Assembly (NCBI RefSeq): GCF_000337455.1
Contig: NZ_AOIU01000020.1
Span: forward strand, 1-32,607
Direction of reading: 5' to 3'
DNA: 32,607 bases
Origin: Halosimplex carlsbadense 2-9-1
GTDB taxonomy: Archaea; Halobacteriota; Halobacteria; Halobacteriales; Haloarculaceae
Numbering within the stretch: position 1 is the stretch's first letter; the number at the start of each line of letters is the position of its first letter. A program made the translations under genes and the position numbers. This document shows positions 30,619 to 32,607 of the stretch, piece after piece. The notes under the pieces are model-generated. The model was not told where the DNA came from, searched no databases, and worked only from the letters and a program-made list of their open reading frames with translations.

Positions 30619-31086
30619 ATGAGCGAAACGGCCTACCAAGGCTTCGAGAGGTACCCAATCAACCGCGAAAACAACCGCCACATCCCCGCAGCGGGCCGAC
30701 GCTACGTGATGATGCATTCGTTCGAGATCGAGGCCGTCGCCGCCGACACCGACATCCCCGAAGACGACCTCCGTCGCGTCATCTACGCGATGGGCCGCCG
30801 CATCCCGCACCAAGAGATCGTCGAAAACCCGACGGACGCCGCGTACTACGGCGCGGACTACGTAATCGACATCGACCGGGAGTACCGCGACCTCATCCGC
30901 GAAGTGGTCGAGGCCGAAGCCGACGTCGGCCACCTCGAGTACGTTGATGGAGCGGTGGACGGCGACTTGGCCTGCCGCAAGGTCGTGGACGCCGCCCTCG
31001 ACGTGTGCCGCAAGCACGACCAAGCCGGTTCCGGCGCGACGCCCCGCGTGATGGCCCTCCGCGCCGCCACGATCCATCCCGCCTAA
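30619..31086 (+). CDS. Orphan protein under promoter block D
   Basis: A 155-residue protein. The first part (RHIPAAGRRYVMMHSFEIEA, then DTDIPEDDLRRVIYAMGRRI) has helix-turn-helix-like spacing. The C-terminal 40 residues (CRKVVDAALDVCRKHDQAGS, then GATPRVMALRAATIHPA) faintly resemble the helix 1 to helix 3 part of a TFB cyclin repeat (TPRVAAAAALYAA in the 11761 protein). That may be chance or a remnant. An in-frame GTG lies two codons upstream of the ATG chosen. It belongs to the promoter-block gene set. Confidence 0.72.
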   Translation: MSETAYQGFERYPINRENNRHIPAAGRRYVMMHSFEIEAVAADTDIPEDDLRRVIYAMGRRIPHQEIVENPTDAAYYGADYVIDIDREYRDLIREVVEAEADVGHLEYVDGAVDGDLACRKVVDAALDVCRKHDQAGSGATPRVMALRAATIHPA

Positions 31087-31339
31087 TCGGGCGGAGTTCC
31101 AGCCCGCCGTGGCTGCCCCGGATCGGTTTCCTCTTCAACATTCCTGACTGCTTAGAGTGAACTCCACGCTACGCATAGCCTCTGTCCCGGCTGTATCGTG
31201 TTGGGCTGGTTCTCTGCGTGAGTTCCGTGTGGGAATTGTGGGCTGCACAGGAGTAGTGCTGTTAGATTAATTCCGGGAGTAAGACCCTCTCCCGGACGCG
31301 GACGGATCTCTGCCCCATCAGTACCACCCCCACTAACTG
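31087..31339. other. Intergenic region with a hairpin
   Basis: About 250 nt with no gene. CCGGGAG (31273-31279) and CTCCCGG (31289-31295) form a 7-bp hairpin preceded by the AT-rich ttagattaatt, so a small RNA start or terminator is possible. Confidence 0.4.
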
Positions 31340-31362
31340 CCCACTTTCGATAAAGGTTTAAG
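31340..31362 (+). promoter_or_regulatory. Repeated promoter block, copy E
   Basis: CCCACTTTCGAT, then AAAGG, then TTTAAG (TATA box 31357-31362). Downstream bases TCCCCTACTACCG (31370-31382) are shared with copy F. The ATG at 31394 is 37 nt after the start of the box, leaving a short leader. Confidence 0.75.
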
Positions 31363-31393
31363 TCAATCACTCCCCTACTACCGGGTGGAAGCA

Positions 31394-31522
31394 ATGAAGA
31401 TGACCGCACTGACCCTGACCGTGATGCTCACCTTCGCCGCCGCGGCGCTGAACGCGCCCGCTGCCGTCGTCGGCCTCACGGCCGCCACCGGCGCTCACGT
31501 TGCCGCCTCTGACGACCGATAA
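31394..31522 (+). CDS. Very small hydrophobic protein (42 residues)
   Basis: MKMTALTLTVMLTFAAAALN and onward, ending in ASDDR and TAA at 31520-31522. A single hydrophobic segment covers about residues 4-36, with a short charged C-terminus, so it is either a one-helix membrane protein or a cleaved leader peptide. It is supported by its position directly behind promoter block E and by haloarchaeal codon use (C/G at third positions). The next gene starts 53 nt downstream and is probably on the same mRNA. Confidence 0.55.
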   Translation: MKMTALTLTVMLTFAAAALNAPAAVVGLTAATGAHVAASDDR

Positions 31523-31575
31523 CGCTGCTGGCACCGTCCCCGCAACCAACCCATCCACACAACCCCCCTCCAACA

Positions 31576-31839
31576 ATGACAACCGACTTCGAAATCCCCG
31601 AAACGCACGACATCAAACAGACCGCCAGCCGATACGACCTCCGCGACTACGACCCGTGCGTCGCCACGCGCGTCGAGGACGGGCTATACGTCGCTCAAAT
31701 CGGCTCCGCGTCCGTCGCCTTCACCAGCGTCGAACGCCACGACTACGGCCTCATCCTCCGCTTCAACAACGACGACGCCGCCGTACTCCGACACTGGGAG
31801 GACGCGCTCGAAGGCGACCTCCCCGGCGACGGAGAGTAA
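31576..31839 (+). CDS. Small acidic orphan protein
   Basis: An 87-residue soluble protein, strand-rich in the middle (YVAQIGSASVAFTSVERHDY, then GLILRFNNDDAAVLRHW). No family is recognised. It is the second gene of the short unit driven by promoter block E. The ATG at 31576 is the first in frame after the previous stop. It has acidic composition and full coding bias. Confidence 0.68.
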   Translation: MTTDFEIPETHDIKQTASRYDLRDYDPCVATRVEDGLYVAQIGSASVAFTSVERHDYGLILRFNNDDAAVLRHWEDALEGDLPGDGE

Positions 31840-31893
31840 CCCACTCTTGCTTAATTCTTAAACCAGTGTGGCTGTTAGCGTCGGCTGCGGAAA

Positions 31894-32400
31894 GTGGCAC
31901 AACTCCAACTAATCGCGACCCCTGAACTGCCCTACAACCAACTCATCGTCGAAACCGAAGACGGCCCCAGCCACCAGTACACCTACCGGTTGCGCGCCGT
32001 CCGTGACGTCGAGGACGGATACGCACCGATCGACGACCCCACGCCGGCCGTCCGCCGCGCCGTCCGGGAGAGCGACTACCAGTACGTCCCCCGCGACGAC
32101 GTGACGGAGTGCCGGATCCTCCCCGACGGTGACCGACAGCCGGTTGCCGCATACTACCGCGACGACCGGCCCCGGAACATCGTCGAGCCGGTCGACCGCC
32201 CCGAAGACGAACTAGGCGACATCGCTGCCGACATCGCCAACGTGGACGCGCACGCAATTCACGTCCTCAACCACCACTACCTCCCCGAACAGGGCATCGT
32301 CACGGTCTGGTTCACGCCGATCCGGATCGTCGACGACGCGAATGCGAAGAAGTCTGACGGCCGCTACCGGGTGGAAATCCCGGCAGAAGTCGCGGTGTAG
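31894..32400 (+). CDS. Orphan acidic protein
   Basis: 168 residues from the GTG at 31894. The TATA-like attcttaaacc at about 31852-31862 lies 32-42 nt upstream, which supports this GTG. The protein is strand-rich with Tyr/Arg-rich segments (SHQYTYRLRAVRDVEDGYAP; YQYVPRDDVTECRILPDGDR) and ends DGRYRVEIPAEVAV. That end recalls the GRRYRYIIDL and GRYQYLLNV ends of the 17776/19252 pair, though homology is uncertain. No known function. Confidence 0.68.
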   Translation: MAQLQLIATPELPYNQLIVETEDGPSHQYTYRLRAVRDVEDGYAPIDDPTPAVRRAVRESDYQYVPRDDVTECRILPDGDRQPVAAYYRDDRPRNIVEPVDRPEDELGDIAADIANVDAHAIHVLNHHYLPEQGIVTVWFTPIRIVDDANAKKSDGRYRVEIPAEVAV

Positions 32401-32451
32401 CCCGCTATAGCCCGCTTTCTGCGTGACGCCCGCCGTTCGAGTCTCCCGCCC

Positions 32452-32515
32452 GTTAGGTAAGAACGGTGTTTCACCGGCGTTTACCCCATTAACAGCCATC
32501 TAATGTTTGGTAAGA
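32452..32515 (+). promoter_or_regulatory. Direct-repeat variant of the GTTTGGTAAG element
   Basis: GTTAGGTAAGA (32452-32462) and GTTTGGTAAGA (32505-32515) are in the same orientation, unlike the five facing copies. The second site lies 20 bp before promoter block F, almost the same as in the 28785/28847 pair. Confidence 0.55.
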
Positions 32516-32535
32516 TTACCCTCCCCCTCTAACTA

Positions 32536-32558
32536 TCCACTTCCGATAAAGGTTTAAG
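32536..32558 (+). promoter_or_regulatory. Repeated promoter block, copy F
   Basis: TCCACTTCCGAT, then AAAGG, then TTTAAG (TATA box 32553-32558), 28-33 nt before the ATG at 32586. TCCCCTACTACCG downstream matches copy E, so E and F are recent duplicates or under strong constraint. Confidence 0.72.
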
Positions 32559-32585
32559 TCAATTAGTCCCCTACTACCGTGTGCA

Positions 32586-32607
32586 ATGAGTCAGACTGAC
32601 TCCCGCC
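32586..32607 (+). CDS. Partial gene cut by the window end
   Basis: Only the first seven codons are present (MSQTDSR). It is supported by promoter block F at the correct distance. The product is unknown, and the gene continues beyond the window. Confidence 0.5.

Noticed and set aside
1..32607. Insertion sequences, integrase or tRNA attachment site
   Set aside because: No transposase or integrase motif, no terminal inverted repeats with target duplications and no tRNA were seen on either strand.

Overview
The window is very probably haloarchaeal accessory DNA, such as a plasmid, megaplasmid or integrated element. Nearly all predicted proteins are strongly acidic (Asp/Glu-rich, Lys-poor) and the coding DNA is GC-rich. 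Many genes have an archaeal TATA box about 25-37 nt before the start codon with little or no leader and no Shine-Dalgarno. Several proteins carry TFIIB/TFB-type cyclin repeats. I see no rRNA, tRNA, CRISPR, transposase, virion or central-metabolism gene. The species cannot be named from the sequence.

Layout. 1-3.0 kb: a zinc-knuckle protein, a small membrane protein, a helical protein, and a PLD-like protein divergent from a DUF433 protein. 3.0-4.7 kb: an acidic orphan protein with a structured leader. 4.7-6.2 kb: a CPBP-family membrane protease and a VapB/VapC toxin-antitoxin pair with a palindrome over the vapB start. 6.3-9.8 kb: small orphan genes, the first TFB-like gene and a gene under a large nested operator. 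9.8-11.1 kb: an AAA+ ATPase with a small downstream partner. 11.3-17.6 kb: three more TFB-like genes separated by orphan genes and by intergenic regions rich in hairpins. 17.6-19.7 kb: three genes behind a triplicated promoter cassette. 19.8-26.3 kb: a membrane-anchored double-AAA Cdc48-like ATPase followed by a large Eco57I-type (type IIG-like) restriction-modification protein. 26.5-32.6 kb: a winged-helix/coiled-coil regulator, a G-rich degenerate repeat region, and small orphan genes, several behind near-identical promoters.

Main message. Four genes encode TFB-core-like cyclin-repeat proteins that lack the canonical N-terminal zinc ribbon: two with three repeats, one with two, and one with a zinc-ribbon-like insert between two diverged repeats. 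The same DNA carries six copies of a 23-bp promoter block (CCCACTTYCGAT, then AAAGG, then TTTAAG) in front of otherwise unrelated genes, including one of the TFB-like genes. It also carries a second, independent operator-like element made of TCTTACCWAAC and GTTTGGTAAGR half-sites. The arms of this element face each other at two spacings that differ by about one helical turn. I infer that the element runs its own transcription programme using private TFB-like factors and private promoters and operators. A second candidate module is the membrane Cdc48-like ATPase next to the type IIG protein, whose nuclease motif appears to have lost its lysine.
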